Below are positions 32,330 to 32,475 of a stretch of DNA of 32,475 nt, piece by piece. The stretch covers positions 1 through 32,475 of the forward strand of contig SIBF01000032.1 in assembly GCA_009695275.1 (NCBI GenBank), given 5' to 3'. The notes beneath the pieces were generated by a model. The model had not been told where the DNA came from and made no database searches. It saw only the letters and a list, made by a program, of their open reading frames with translations. This DNA is from Pedosphaera sp. (GTDB taxonomy: Bacteria > Verrucomicrobiota > Verrucomicrobiia > Limisphaerales > F1-12-MAGs170). The translations under genes and the position numbers were made by a program. The stretch's first letter is position 1. Every line of letters begins with the position of its first letter.

Positions 32330-32475
32330 CTAGGAGCCTGTCGGACTTAGCTCGTTTTCGGACAAAATCATTGATTTTGGACCATCAAAACACCTTCACC
32401 GAAAATCAAAACGCGTCATATCGAATCGTAGAGCGTCGGATTTAATACGTGTACGTAAGTCCGACAGGCTGCTAG
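32330..32475. mobile_element. 146-bp MITE-like element or IS end, bounded by 20-bp inverted repeats
   Basis: The 20 bp at 32330-32349 (CTAG, one base, then AGCCTGTCGGACTTA) are the inverted complement of the last 20 bp of the window at 32456-32475, with one mismatch. Both ends carry CTAG, a possible target-site duplication or part of the repeat. The 106 bp between have no coding frame of note. Such short non-coding elements with IS-like termini are MITEs mobilized in trans; the GCCTGTCGGA-type end recalls IS1182/IS5-like elements, but I cannot assign the family. It ends exactly at the last base of the window. Confidence 0.75.

Noticed and set aside
1..32475. CRISPR array, tRNA or rRNA genes
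   Set aside because: I saw no regularly spaced direct repeats and no tRNA- or rRNA-like sequence on either strand.

Overview
The window reads as a fragment of a GC-rich Gram-negative genome, most likely Verrucomicrobiota (a Pedosphaera/Limisphaerales-like lineage). The inference rests on a PEP-CTERM sorting tail, a secreted squalene-cyclase-repeat protein, a large carboxypeptidase-regulatory-domain protein, a CotH fossil, a complete MoxR/Bat cluster and many short palindromic intergenic repeats. No rRNA is present, so the assignment is inference. Both edges fall in mobile DNA (a transposase tail at the left, a 146-bp inverted-repeat-bounded element ending on the last base at the right), so the window may be a whole contig broken at repeats.

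Layout. 1-1373: end of an ISL3-like transposase, then a secreted prenyltransferase/squalene-oxidase-repeat protein. 1582-4413 (minus): uvrA, carrying an in-frame 55-bp palindromic repeat. 4653-11714 (plus): a translation/RNA operon nusA-infB-rbfA-nrnA-truB-ribF, largely head-to-tail with ATGA or longer overlaps, preceded by a promoter-like site and an intrinsic-terminator hairpin only ~30 bp before nusA, which looks like an attenuator. rimP, the usual first gene of this operon, is not here.

11927-21733 (plus): a MoxR/Bat cluster: moxR AAA+ ATPase, an M15 (VanY-like) peptidase, DUF58, a DUF4381-like membrane protein, BatA, a BatB-BatC fusion, BatD and BatE. Known biology suggests that MoxR remodels or activates a membrane-anchored VWA complex with periplasmic TPR and BatD partners. 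A minus-strand ParE/RelE-type toxin-antitoxin pair sits between the peptidase and DUF58, and the first 42 bp of the DUF58 gene occur on both sides of it.

21818-26920 (minus): a decayed CotH-kinase gene, a long hairpin repeat, and a 1366-residue secreted protein made of regulatory-like beta-sandwich repeats, with a ~1.1-kb internal tandem duplication and a C-terminal redoxin domain without its cysteines. 27513-29507 (plus): an MsbA-type ABC exporter. 29936-31165: an insertion-sequence remnant (DUF6788 gene plus a frameshifted, internally deleted DDE transposase). 31414-32223: an AT-richer PEP-CTERM protein followed by a clear terminator and the terminal MITE-like element.

No wholly new multi-gene system can be claimed from sequence alone. 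The strongest unusual observations are the toxin-antitoxin insertion that re-created its neighbour's start, the repeat exapted into UvrA, the nusA leader attenuator, the cysteine-less redoxin tail and the peptidase inside the MoxR/Bat operon.
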